Assembly: GCF_004138485.1 (NCBI RefSeq)
Contig: NZ_ML142848.1
Span: forward strand, 1,834,640-1,898,639
DNA length: 64,000 nucleotides
Direction of reading: 5' to 3'
Origin: Peristeroidobacter soli
GTDB taxonomy: Bacteria; Pseudomonadota; Gammaproteobacteria; Steroidobacterales; Steroidobacteraceae
In this document: one piece after another, positions 43,649-51,674 of the stretch
Layout: each line of letters starts with the position of its first letter
Numbering within the stretch: the stretch's first letter is position 1
Program-made: the position numbers and the translations under genes
Notes under the pieces: generated by a model
Database searches by the model: none
Seen by the model: the letters and a program-made list of their open reading frames with translations, nothing else
Told to the model about the DNA's origin: nothing

Positions 43649-44719
43649 ATGCGACGTCTGATTCCTTGCCTGCTCTCGTTGGCCATTCTCAGCGGCTGCG
43701 GCCTCACCCGAGGCGGTGAGTTGCCGTCGAAGTCGGCAAAGCCGGTGTTCGCTTCGGTCGAAACCGAGCCTGTGGCCAGCGCTAACGACGCCGCGGACGA
43801 CCCGGCGATCTGGATCCACCCGACCGATCCGTCGCGCAGCCTGATCATCGGCACCGACAAGAAGAACGGCCTCGATGTCTACGACCTCGCCGGCAAGCGC
43901 GTGCAGACGCTGTCCGATGGCCGCTTGAACAACGTCGATCTTCGCTATGGATTTGCGCTGGGCGGCCAGGAAATCGCCATCGTCGCGGCGACCAATCGCA
44001 CCGATCAAACATTGGCGCTGTATGCCGTCGATGCCAACGGCCGGCTGAGCAATGTCGCCGACGGCAAGGTCGCCACTGGCATGGCGGATCCTTATGGCCT
44101 GTGTATGTATCGCAGCGCCGCCGGTGAGTACTTCGTGTTCGCCAACGACGGCGACACCGGCCACTTCAAACAATGGCAACTCGAGGCACGCGGCGCGCGC
44201 GTTGGCGCTCGGCTGGTTCGTGAGTTCGCCGTTGGCTCGCAGGCGGAAGGTTGCGCGGCGGATGATGGGACGGCGGCGCTGTATGTTGCCGAAGAGGATG
44301 TGGGGCTCTGGCGCTATTCCGCCGCGCCCAATGGCGGCGATGCCCGTACGTCGGTCGACACTGTCGCCAAGGGCAACCTGACCGATGATGCCGAGGGTGT
44401 GACGATCTATTACGGCCCCGGGTCCACGGGTTACTTGATCGTGTCCAGCCAGGGTTCCAACGACTACAACGTTTATCGGCGTGATGGCGATAACGAGTTC
44501 ATCGGGAAGTTCGCCATCGTTCCGCGCCCGGCCGGCATCGACGGCACCAGCGACACCGATGGCATCGATGTCACGAGCACTTCGCTCGGCTCCGCGTTCC
44601 CGCACGGCGTGTTTGTCGCGCAGGATGGGAAGAATACGAATCCCTCCGCGCCGCAGAATTTCAAGCTGGTGCCGTGGGAGCGGATTGCGGAGGCGCTGAA
44701 GCTGCCTCGCGCGAACTAA
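43649..44719 (+). CDS. Beta-propeller phytase lipoprotein
   Basis: The 356-residue protein has a lipoprotein signal (LIPCLLSLAILSGC, lipid Cys at 17). The mature part has the beta-propeller phytase pattern: ANDAADDPAIWIHPTDPSRS, IIGTDKKNGLDVYDLAGKRV, DLRYGFALG, MADPYGLCMYR, DDAEGVTIYYG, YLIVSSQGSNDYNVY and NTDGIDVT-like GTSDTDGIDVT. Such enzymes release phosphate from phytate using Ca. It would sit in the periplasm or outer membrane. A TonB-dependent receptor gene follows after 171 bases, but that gene has its own putative operators. GGAG lies about 8 bases before the ATG. Confidence 0.9.
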   Translation: MRRLIPCLLSLAILSGCGLTRGGELPSKSAKPVFASVETEPVASANDAADDPAIWIHPTDPSRSLIIGTDKKNGLDVYDLAGKRVQTLSDGRLNNVDLRYGFALGGQEIAIVAATNRTDQTLALYAVDANGRLSNVADGKVATGMADPYGLCMYRSAAGEYFVFANDGDTGHFKQWQLEARGARVGARLVREFAVGSQAEGCAADDGTAALYVAEEDVGLWRYSAAPNGGDARTSVDTVAKGNLTDDAEGVTIYYGPGSTGYLIVSSQGSNDYNVYRRDGDNEFIGKFAIVPRPAGIDGTSDTDGIDVTSTSLGSAFPHGVFVAQDGKNTNPSAPQNFKLVPWERIAEALKLPRAN

Positions 44720-44782
44720 AAGCACTTGCGAAAGGCCGGGTTCTGGACGTTGCCGCAGCGACGTCTGGGACAATTTGCCCAC

Positions 44783-44843
44783 CGATATGCAGGATCGGAC
44801 ATAGCGCTGGTCCGCCCCTCGTTATATCCTCACGGATATCGCG
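44783..44843 (+). promoter_or_regulatory. Two tandem ModE-like operators upstream of the TonB-dependent receptor
   Basis: Box 1 has CGATATGC (44783-44790), an 8-base spacer, and ACATAGCG (44799-44806). Box 2 has CGTTATAT (44820-44827), an 8-base spacer, and ATATCGCG (44836-44843). The E. coli modA operator, as I recall it, is CGTTATAT, 8 bases, ACATAACG. Box 1 matches in 5 and 7 of 8 positions of its halves, box 2 in 8 and 5. The boxes are centred 37 bases apart and end 47 bases before the TTG start. With modE nearby, molybdate control is likely. Confidence 0.65.
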
Positions 44844-44890
44844 CACCCGCTTGCCGGCGGTCGGCGCACCGAAAATAAGGGAGCACCGGC

Positions 44891-46936
44891 TTGGCCAAGA
44901 ACACTTTCAGCACACTGACACTCGCGATCGGCGCAATCTGTGTGACCAGCGCGGCCCGCGCTGACGACAGCAACGTCTTCACGCTCGGTCAGATCACCGT
45001 CACCGCGCCTCGCATCGACACCGTCCTGGGTGACGCCACCGTCAGCCAGGAAGAAGTGTGGAACTTCAACCTGAACACGCTGGACGAGGCCGTGAAACTC
45101 GTGCCAGGCGTCACCAGCAACTTCGACTCCAACGGTCGCCGCAACGAGCACGACATCTTCGTGCGCGGCTACGGCCGCTGGCAGGTGCCGCTGTCGATCG
45201 ATGGCATTCGGGTCTATCTGCCCGCCGACAATCGTCTCGACTACAATCGTTTCCTCACGCAGGACCTCGCCGAGATTCAGATCCGCAAAGGTTACGCGTC
45301 CGTGCTCGACGGCCCCGGCGGGCTCGGCGGCGCGATCAACCTGGTGACTCGCAAGCCCACCAGGGCGTTCGAGTCGTCGTTCCAGAGCGAAGCCATGTTC
45401 GGCAATGAGGGTTACGAAGGCTGGAGCAGCACGCTCAGCCTCGGCACACGGCAAGACAACTACTACGCACAGGCCAGCGGCAGCTATCTCGATCGGGATC
45501 ATTGGTCGCTGTCCAATGATTTTCGGCCGACCGCGATGGAAAACGGCGGCGAGCGCGACGGCTCCGCGACCAAGGATTGGCGCGTCAACGTCAAGGTCGG
45601 GTTCACACCGAACGAGACCGATGAATACAGCCTCAGCTACACCAGGCAGGAAGGCGAGAAAGGCGCGCCGCTGCAGGTGTTCAACAACCCGCCGAATCCG
45701 CCCAACAGCTATTGGACCTGGCCGTGGTGGGACACCGACAGCATTTATTTCCTGTCGCACACCCAACTCAGCGACAGCAGCTATCTGAAGACGCGCCTGT
45801 TCTACAACACGTTCGACAACGCGCTCTGGGCCTATGACGACGCGACTTACACGACGCAATCGTTGAATGGCCGCTTCCGCAGCAGCTACGACGACAACGG
45901 TTACGGTGGCAGTGTCGAAGCAGGCATGTCGCTCAGCGAGAGCAACATCCTCAAGGGCTCGATCCACTATCGCGTCGACGAGCACCGCGAGCGGGACCTC
46001 AACCGCCCGACGAGCCCGGCGTTCGCCGCCATGGAGCCGTGGACCGGCAGGAAGGAGCACACCTGGTCCGTTGCGCTGGAAGACACGATGCAGTTCACGT
46101 CACAACTCAGCGCCGTGTTCGGCGTGAGCTATGACAAGAACGAGTTGAAAGAAGCCACCGACTACACGGTCGCGCGCGGCGTCTTCAGCTACTCGACCGG
46201 CGACAGCGACGCCGTCAACGGCCAGGCCGCCGTGTACTGGCGTTACAACGATGCCGCTCAGCTGCACGCGTCGATCTCGTCACGCTCTCGTTTCCCCACC
46301 AACTTCGAGCGCTTCAGCACCCGCTTCGGCAACGCCGTGCCCAATCCGGATCTGGAGTCGGAACGCGGCGTGAATTACGAGATCGGTTGGGAAAGCGGCA
46401 CGCAGTGGCAGACCACGACGCTGGCCGCGACCGTGTTTTACAACGACATCAGCGACATGATCCAGACGGTGATCGTGCAAGTCTCGCCACAGCTGACCCA
46501 GACTCAAAACGTCGGCGACGGCGAAGCGTACGGCGTCGAACTGAGCGCCGACACGCAACTCACCGATCAGCTGCGCATCGGCGCGAACTACACCTACCTG
46601 CATCGCGAGGTCACCGACGCCTTGCAGCCAGGTCTGCGCCCGGCCGGCACACCGACGCATCAGGGCCTGGTGTTCGTGAGCTATCAGCCCATTCCGCAGC
46701 TGACGATCATGCCGAACCTGGAACTGGCGGACGATCGCTGGAGCGACAACGGCACCGGCCGCTTCGTCGAGGTCGGCCAGTACAAGCTCGCGAATCTACA
46801 GGTTCAGTATCGCGCCAACGAGGCGTGGGAACTGGCTGTCGGTGCCCGCAACCTGCTGGATGAGAACTATCAGCTCGCGTTCGGCTATCCCGAACAGGGC
46901 CGCACCTACTACGCGAAGTTCAAACTGGACTTTTGA
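44891..46936 (+). CDS. TonB-dependent receptor, predicted molybdate-regulated
   Basis: The 681-residue protein has a signal peptide (TFSTLTLAIGAICVTSAARA), a plug (TLGQITVTAPRIDTVLGDAT, LDEAVKLVPGVTSNFDSNGR, HDIFVRGYGRWQVPLSIDG) and a barrel ending TYYAKFKLDF with terminal Phe. ITVTAPR is a TonB-box-like start. I chose the TTG at 44891 because AAGGGAG lies 6 bases upstream and the signal peptide begins there. Two ModE-like boxes lie just upstream, and modE and the mod transporter genes follow. Its substrate is inferred to be molybdate or a molybdenum complex. The preceding phytase offers an alternative, phytate or phosphate uptake. Confidence 0.9.
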   Translation: MAKNTFSTLTLAIGAICVTSAARADDSNVFTLGQITVTAPRIDTVLGDATVSQEEVWNFNLNTLDEAVKLVPGVTSNFDSNGRRNEHDIFVRGYGRWQVPLSIDGIRVYLPADNRLDYNRFLTQDLAEIQIRKGYASVLDGPGGLGGAINLVTRKPTRAFESSFQSEAMFGNEGYEGWSSTLSLGTRQDNYYAQASGSYLDRDHWSLSNDFRPTAMENGGERDGSATKDWRVNVKVGFTPNETDEYSLSYTRQEGEKGAPLQVFNNPPNPPNSYWTWPWWDTDSIYFLSHTQLSDSSYLKTRLFYNTFDNALWAYDDATYTTQSLNGRFRSSYDDNGYGGSVEAGMSLSESNILKGSIHYRVDEHRERDLNRPTSPAFAAMEPWTGRKEHTWSVALEDTMQFTSQLSAVFGVSYDKNELKEATDYTVARGVFSYSTGDSDAVNGQAAVYWRYNDAAQLHASISSRSRFPTNFERFSTRFGNAVPNPDLESERGVNYEIGWESGTQWQTTTLAATVFYNDISDMIQTVIVQVSPQLTQTQNVGDGEAYGVELSADTQLTDQLRIGANYTYLHREVTDALQPGLRPAGTPTHQGLVFVSYQPIPQLTIMPNLELADDRWSDNGTGRFVEVGQYKLANLQVQYRANEAWELAVGARNLLDENYQLAFGYPEQGRTYYAKFKLDF

Positions 46937-46954
46937 TTGGAGAGCGCAGCTCCA

Positions 46955-47380
46955 TCACCGGGACGTTGCTCGCCTGGCCGCCGCGGTGGCCGGCGAGCGC
47001 TGCGTGCGGGTGATGGAGCGACGCGTCCCCTCGCGCTGGGTGCTCACGGTCTTGAGCATGGGCCCGAAGTATTTCTCGGCGCGGGAGTTGGTTTCTTTTT
47101 CGAACTGGCGATACGCGGTCACGATGGCTTCACCGAACTCGGTGAGCGTCGTACCGCCGCCGCCACTGCCGCCGGTCGCAGTCAGCACCAGCGGCTCACG
47201 AAAGGTCTGATTGAGGCTGGCCAGCAACTGCCAGGCGCGGCGATAGCTCATATCCAGGTCGCGAGCCGCCTGCGACAGCGAGCCGGAGTCGCGCATCTTT
47301 TCGAGCAATGCCACCTTGCCCGGCCCGATGGCATGGTCGGAATCGAAGTCCACACGCAACGTAATCTTGAGCCTGCTCAT
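46955..47380 (-). CDS. modE: ModE-type molybdate-responsive regulator, HTH domain only
   Basis: The 141-residue protein has the ModE N-terminal HTH: GKVALLEKMRDSGSLSQAAR, DLDMSYRRAWQLLASLN and the glycine-rich GGSGGGGTTLTEFGEAIV. It lacks the two C-terminal TOBE/Mop domains of E. coli ModE (262 residues), so molybdate sensing would need another protein or an unfamiliar mode. The tail is rich in Arg and Ala (RRSITRTQRSPATAAARRAT). GGAGAG lies about 5 bases before the ATG at 47380. It is divergent from modA and convergent with the TonB receptor gene, 18 bases apart. Confidence 0.9.
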   Translation of the reverse strand: MSRLKITLRVDFDSDHAIGPGKVALLEKMRDSGSLSQAARDLDMSYRRAWQLLASLNQTFREPLVLTATGGSGGGGTTLTEFGEAIVTAYRQFEKETNSRAEKYFGPMLKTVSTQREGTRRSITRTQRSPATAAARRATSR

Positions 47381-47460
47381 CGCTTCTCTCCGCGGGCGAA
47401 ACACCAAAGTAACGCAGCCCCGGCTACGATCCAAGAGCCGGCCGCAAACGAGGTATCAGC

Positions 47461-48717
47461 ATGATCCTGTCCCTGGCGCGCAGCTTTGCGCATCTTCTCA
47501 TCGCAGCCCTGCTGCTGACCCGAACCGCCGCGGCGGCCGAGGCGCAGCGCGAGCCCTTGCTCGTATTCGCGGCGGCGTCGCTGACCGACGTGTTGCAGCA
47601 GGCCGGGCCGCTGTACACCAGGCAGTCCAACGTCGAGGTGAAGTTCTCGTTCGCCGCGAGCTCCGCGCTGGCCAAGCAGATCGAGTCCGGCGCCAGGGCC
47701 GACGCGTTCCTGTCCGCCGACCAGGACTGGATGAACTACCTGCAGGAACGCAAGCTGATCAAGACCGACACGCGCAGCGACCTGCTCGGCAATCGGCTGG
47801 TGCTGATCGCGCCGAAGGACAGCAAGGTCACGCTGAAGATCCAGAAAGGCGCGCCGTTGCTGGAGGCGCTCGGCCCGAACGGCCGGCTCTCGACCGGCGA
47901 TCCGGACTCGGTGCCGGTCGGCAAGTACGCCAGGACCGCGCTCGGCAATCTCGATTTGTGGGCCGCGATCGAACCCCGCCTGGTGCGAGCGGACAACGTT
48001 CGCGTCGCGTTGATGTATGTGGCTCGTGGCGAAGCGCCGCTCGGCATCGTGTACGCGACCGACGCCGCAGCCGAGCCGCAAGTTCGCGTTGTGGATCTGT
48101 TCCCCGAATCCGCACACGCCCCGATCACTTATCCTATGGCGGCAACCACCAGCGCCTCGCCTGAGACTGCGTCATTCCTGAAGTTCCTGCGCAGCGACGC
48201 GGCTCGCGCCATCTTCACCAAGGCCGGCTTTACCATCCTGAGTGGCGGCGCCAAGACCGCTGACGGCGCTGCAGCTTGCAGCGGCTTCCAGTTCGACGTG
48301 AGCAAGGAACTGAAGGTGTTCGAGAGCAAGCCGCGCGAAGTAGCCGCCACGACCGCCGCGAATTCGGCTGCTGCGATCGATGTGAATCAGCTGTACTCCG
48401 TGAAGCTGACGGATCAAAGCAAGGTGTCGTTCGCCACGACGCCCGGCAAGTCGACAGTCGCCGATGGCTCGTACGCCGGCCTGCTCAAGATCACCTCGCC
48501 TCGCTCACAAACCATTCGTGTCACGGCGACGGAACATGCGTGGCTGGACGTCGTCAGCGGCGGCAAACTGGTCGAGTCGGCCCGTCACACCGGCAGCGCC
48601 AACTGCAAAGTGTTACGCAAGGTCGTGGAGTTCAAGATCGCGCCGGATCAGCCGGTGATGATTCAGGTGAGCGGCAGCACCGAGCAGCAGATCAAGCTCG
48701 CGGTCACGACGACTTGA
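47461..48717 (+). CDS. modA: Periplasmic molybdate-binding protein ModA with C-terminal extra domain
   Basis: The 418-residue protein has a signal peptide (residues 1-26) and a complete ModA domain to about residue 262 (LLVFAAASLTDVLQQAGPLY, FSFAASSALAKQIESGARAD, FLSADQDWMNYL, VALMYVARGEAPLGIVYATD, YPMAATTSA). Usual ModA is about 255 residues. Residues 270-418 form a second domain with two cysteines (273 and 382), GLLKITSPRSQTIRVTATEH and AWLDVVSG. It resembles stand-alone secreted proteins of unknown function. GAGG lies 8 bases before the ATG. The 3' end overlaps modC tail to tail by 14 bases. Confidence 0.9.
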   Translation: MILSLARSFAHLLIAALLLTRTAAAAEAQREPLLVFAAASLTDVLQQAGPLYTRQSNVEVKFSFAASSALAKQIESGARADAFLSADQDWMNYLQERKLIKTDTRSDLLGNRLVLIAPKDSKVTLKIQKGAPLLEALGPNGRLSTGDPDSVPVGKYARTALGNLDLWAAIEPRLVRADNVRVALMYVARGEAPLGIVYATDAAAEPQVRVVDLFPESAHAPITYPMAATTSASPETASFLKFLRSDAARAIFTKAGFTILSGGAKTADGAAACSGFQFDVSKELKVFESKPREVAATTAANSAAAIDVNQLYSVKLTDQSKVSFATTPGKSTVADGSYAGLLKITSPRSQTIRVTATEHAWLDVVSGGKLVESARHTGSANCKVLRKVVEFKIAPDQPVMIQVSGSTEQQIKLAVTTT

Positions 48718-49849
48718 CCGGCGGCCCTTCGACAAACGCGTGACCGCGGATCGAGACTGACTTCACCAGCGCCCACACCTGCAGACCGGGGCGCAGACTC
48801 AGCGCATCCGACGCGGCGCGCGTGACGCGCGAGAGAATCGACGCGCCACCGATGTCGACATAGACCAGCTCGGTATCCTCAACATCCGGAACGATCCGCG
48901 CGATCGTTCCGGTCATGATGTTTCGAACACTGAGGTTCTCGGGCCGGCTGGTTGCGAGAATGATGTCTCGCGCCAGCAATTGGGTGCGGACGTGAGCGCC
49001 GGCTTTCGCCTCCCGCAAGCCAATCCGCAGTACGTTCGTGCCGACCCGGATGTTTGCCAGGCCGGTGCCACCATCCACCGACTCCACGACGCCATGGATG
49101 ACGGCGCCCACCGCATCCGGCCCGACGATGGCGCGCAACTCCGGATGCAGGCTCAGCTCATCCAGCGGCCCCTGCGACAGCACTCTGCCTTGATCCATCA
49201 GCACGACGTGGGTTGCGAGCCGCAGCACTTCCTCGAACTGATGGCTCACATAAATCATGGGAATCGCCAGCTCATCGCGCAGCTTCTCCAGATACGGCAG
49301 CACTTCTTCGCGACGCGCGGCATCGAGCGACGCCAACGGCTCATCCAGAACCAACACGCGCGGACCCGACAGCAACGCGCGCCCCAACGCGACGCGCTGA
49401 CGTTCGCCACCCGACAGTTGATGAACCCGCCGTGACAACAACGGCTCGAGCCCAAGCAACGGCGCGACCACGTCGAGCGTGATGCGCGGCAGATCCCGGC
49501 GCGGATTCACCCGCAGGCCCTGCAAATCCGGAACGAATCGATTGGCGCGCTGCTCGCCGTAGCGCAGATTCCCCATCACATCGAGGTGAGGAAACAATCG
49601 CGCATCCTGGAACACGTAACCGATGCGTCGATGCTCGGCCCGCAACGATTTGCCGCTCTGTTCGAGCGCAACGCCGTCGATCACGATGCGCGCTTCGTCG
49701 GCCGGCAGCAGTCCCGCGACGATGTTTGCCAGCGTCGTCTTGCCGCAGCCGGAGCGGCCGAACAGCGCGATCACGCCGGGAGAGGAGACCTCGATCTCCA
49801 CATCGAGCACAAAGCTCTCGCGGCGCTTCTTGGCGCGGATGCTGAACAT
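48704..49849 (-). CDS. modC: Molybdate ABC transporter ATP-binding protein
   Basis: The 381-residue protein has Walker A FGRSGCGKTTL (about 30-40), the signature LSGGERQRVALGRALLSGPR, Walker B VLVLDEPLASLD and switch His in YVSHQFEEV. The C-terminal third is a TOBE/Mop-type domain (LRIGLREAKAGAHVRTQLLA, DIILATSRPENLSVRNIMTG), as in ModC, which binds molybdate and regulates uptake. It powers ModB import of molybdate bound to ModA. It follows modB by 8 bases on the same strand. modA lies on the opposite strand, an unusual split. Confidence 0.94.
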   Translation of the reverse strand: MFSIRAKKRRESFVLDVEIEVSSPGVIALFGRSGCGKTTLANIVAGLLPADEARIVIDGVALEQSGKSLRAEHRRIGYVFQDARLFPHLDVMGNLRYGEQRANRFVPDLQGLRVNPRRDLPRITLDVVAPLLGLEPLLSRRVHQLSGGERQRVALGRALLSGPRVLVLDEPLASLDAARREEVLPYLEKLRDELAIPMIYVSHQFEEVLRLATHVVLMDQGRVLSQGPLDELSLHPELRAIVGPDAVGAVIHGVVESVDGGTGLANIRVGTNVLRIGLREAKAGAHVRTQLLARDIILATSRPENLSVRNIMTGTIARIVPDVEDTELVYVDIGGASILSRVTRAASDALSLRPGLQVWALVKSVSIRGHAFVEGPPVKSS

Positions 49850-49857
49850 GCGGCGCG

Positions 49858-50547
49858 CTACCGTCCCAACATCCGGCGCACGCGACGCGCGATGTACTCG
49901 GCTGCGATCAATCCCAGCAACCCGAGCGTGAACGAAATCGTCGCCAGTCTCGCGGCGACGGCATCGCCCCCCGGGGTCTGCAACGCGGTGTAGAGCGCAA
50001 GGGGCAAGGTGCGCGTTTCGCCGGGAATGTTAGAAACGAAAGTGATGACGGCGCCAAACTCGCCGAGCCCCGCCGAGAATGCGGTGACGGCGCCGGCCAG
50101 AATGCCGGGCAGCATCAGCGGCAACATCACCGTGAAGAAACGATCCCACGGCCCCGCGCCGAGCGTGCGTGCCGCGTCTTCCAACCCCGAGTCGACGCCC
50201 TCCAGCGAGATGCGAATGGCTCGCACCATCAACGGAAAACTCATGACCGCGGTGGCCAGCGCCGCGCCCGCGCTGGTGAACACGAGCTGGATGCCGAAGT
50301 GCTCATATAGCCAGCCGCCGATGGGCCCGCGCATTCCAAACAACAGCAACAGCAGGTAGCCGACGACGACCGGCGGCAACACCAGCGGCAAATGCACCAA
50401 GGCATCGAGCAGCAAGCGTCCGTGCAACTTGCGCCGGGTCAGCAGCCAGGCCACGAGGATCGCCAGCGGCAGGCTGAACAGCACGCTGCGCAGGGCGATC
50501 GACAGGCTCAGGCGGACCGCGTCCACCTCGGCGGCGGTGAGCATCAT
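49858..50547 (-). CDS. modB: Molybdate ABC transporter permease
   Basis: The 229-residue protein has five or six membrane segments and the ABC permease EAA loop (EDAARTLGAGPWDRFFTVML). ModB-like blocks include LLDALVHLPLVLPPVVVGYL, FTSAGAALATAVMSFPLMVR and AGLGEFGAVITFVSNIPGET. It forms the channel for molybdate with ModC. Start is one of two adjacent ATG codons at 50547/50544. It is the first gene of the minus-strand modBC unit; its spacer with the divergent small secreted gene is 102 bases and shows no convincing ModE box. Confidence 0.94.
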   Translation of the reverse strand: MMLTAAEVDAVRLSLSIALRSVLFSLPLAILVAWLLTRRKLHGRLLLDALVHLPLVLPPVVVGYLLLLLFGMRGPIGGWLYEHFGIQLVFTSAGAALATAVMSFPLMVRAIRISLEGVDSGLEDAARTLGAGPWDRFFTVMLPLMLPGILAGAVTAFSAGLGEFGAVITFVSNIPGETRTLPLALYTALQTPGGDAVAARLATISFTLGLLGLIAAEYIARRVRRMLGR

Positions 50548-50649
50548 GAGCGGCAGTATAGAGCAGCGCCGAAGGTAAACATTTTGAGCATAGCCAAGCA
50601 GCGCGCACGCGCCTTAAGATTGCCCGGTAACGCCGCTAGAGGATTCGTC

Positions 50650-51021
50650 ATGATCAAAACCATTATTACCGGAACGCTGCTGGCCTGCCTCGCGGCCGCC
50701 ACCGCAAGCGCCGACTGCTCGTATCCCAAGGCTCCGACCGGCTTGCCCGACGGTGCCACCGCGACCCAGGACGAAATGGTCGGCGGCATGAAAGCCATCA
50801 AGGAATACAACAACCAGGTCACCACCTATCTGAACTGCCTGGAAAGCGAAATGAACACCCGCATCGAGGCCGCCGGCCCCGACGCGCCGGCCGATCAGGT
50901 CGAGCAGATCAAGGCCATCCACACCAAGCGTCACAACGCCGCCGTGGAGGAGCTGGAATCGACCGCCGCCCGCTTCAACGAGCAGGTGAAAGTATTCAAG
51001 GCACGCGAGAAAAAGAGCTGA
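50650..51021 (+). CDS. Small secreted helical protein (paralog 1)
   Basis: The 123-residue protein has a signal peptide (TIITGTLLACLAAATASA) and a mature helical part beginning DCSYPKAPTGLPDGATAT. Two conserved cysteines (ADCSYP and LNCLES) and AIKEYNNQVTTYLNCLESEM are shared with the next gene. The C-terminus is helical (HNAAVEELESTAARFNEQVK). It resembles small periplasmic helical proteins of unknown role. AGAGGA lies 6 bases before the ATG. It is divergent from modB. Confidence 0.82.
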   Translation: MIKTIITGTLLACLAAATASADCSYPKAPTGLPDGATATQDEMVGGMKAIKEYNNQVTTYLNCLESEMNTRIEAAGPDAPADQVEQIKAIHTKRHNAAVEELESTAARFNEQVKVFKAREKKS

Positions 51022-51030
51022 TTTTTTCCG

Positions 51031-51068
51031 GGCGGGGCGCGCGCTTATGTGAAGCCGCGCGCCCCGCC
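51031..51068. terminator. GC-rich hairpin after paralog 1
   Basis: GGCGGGGCGCGCG (51031-51043) pairs perfectly with CGCGCGCCCCGCC (51056-51068). It lies 9 bases after the stop of the preceding gene. There is no T-tract after it on the plus strand. It is followed directly by the hairpin at 51073-51098. Confidence 0.45.
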
Positions 51069-51072
51069 GTCC

Positions 51073-51098
51073 AAGCCCCGAGCGTCCGCCTCGGGCTT
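51073..51098 (+). terminator. Second hairpin after paralog 1
   Basis: AAGCCC (51073-51078) pairs with GGGCTT (51093-51098), extended by GAG/CTC past a bulged C, and is followed by TGC. A short T-rich end makes it a weak intrinsic terminator for the gene ending at 51021. Confidence 0.5.
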
Positions 51099-51282
51099 TG
51101 CATGAGCGCCGTCCGGCGACTCATTTCACGTATTCCAGCGATCCCGCCGAAAGCAGTGCGACCGCCGTCGCAGTTGTACGAGGTACCGACAGATCGACCC
51201 TTAAGCGCGCGCTCGTAGGGCCGATGCCCGCTGTGTCCGCCGTAACAACGGCTCATGCTCACGGATCAGCTGGAGAGAAGTA

Positions 51283-51633
51283 ATGAATCGCAAGTTGCTC
51301 ACCATCGGCGCTGCCTTCGCCCTCGCCTTTGGCGTGGCTACCGCCCAGGCCGAATGCGCCTTCCCCAAGGCCCCCGCTTCCATCCCCGACGGCAAGACGG
51401 CTTCGGAGCCGGAAATGGTCGCCGCCATGCAGGCCTTCAAGGCCTACAACGAGGAAGTGAATGCGTTCGGCGCCTGCCTGGAAGAAGAGACCAAGAGCAA
51501 GGCCGCCGGCACTGCGCAGCTGATGCAGCTGAAGACCATGCAGACCAAGAAGCACAACGCCGCCATCGACGAGCTGCAGGCCAAGGCCAAGCTGTTCAAC
51601 GAGCAGGTGCGTGTGTTCAAGGCACGCGGCTAA
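51283..51633 (+). CDS. Small secreted helical protein (paralog 2)
   Basis: The 116-residue protein is a clear paralog of the gene at 50650. It has a signal peptide (LLTIGAAFALAFGVATAQA), then AECAFPKAPASIPDGKTASE. Shared positions are C-x-(F/Y)-P-K-A-P, IPDG/LPDG, the second Cys (FGACLEEE), TKKHNAAIDELQAKAKLFNE and the ending VRVFKA. Both proteins predict a long helix pair closed by a disulfide. GGAGAG lies 7 bases before the ATG. The two genes are 261 bases apart and each has its own hairpins, so they are separately transcribed. Confidence 0.82.
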   Translation: MNRKLLTIGAAFALAFGVATAQAECAFPKAPASIPDGKTASEPEMVAAMQAFKAYNEEVNAFGACLEEETKSKAAGTAQLMQLKTMQTKKHNAAIDELQAKAKLFNEQVRVFKARG

Positions 51634-51647
51634 GACAGGTTTGATTG

Positions 51648-51674
51648 AATCGGCCCGCCTCGAGCGGGCCGATT
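51648..51674 (+). terminator. Hairpin after paralog 2
   Basis: AATCGGCCCGC (51648-51658), loop CTCGA, GCGGGCCGATT (51664-51674): a perfect 11-base stem 15 bases after the stop at 51633. It ends in TT only, so its strength is moderate. Confidence 0.6.

Noticed and set aside
43649-46936. Phytase and TonB receptor as one phosphate-scavenging operon
   Set aside because: The 171-base gap contains two ModE-like boxes and the receptor has its own start signals, so I favour separate control; the alternative remains possible.
47381-47460. ModE operator between modE and modA
   Set aside because: A partial half-site (AAGTAACG) is present, but no matching left half at the 8-base spacing; too weak to list.
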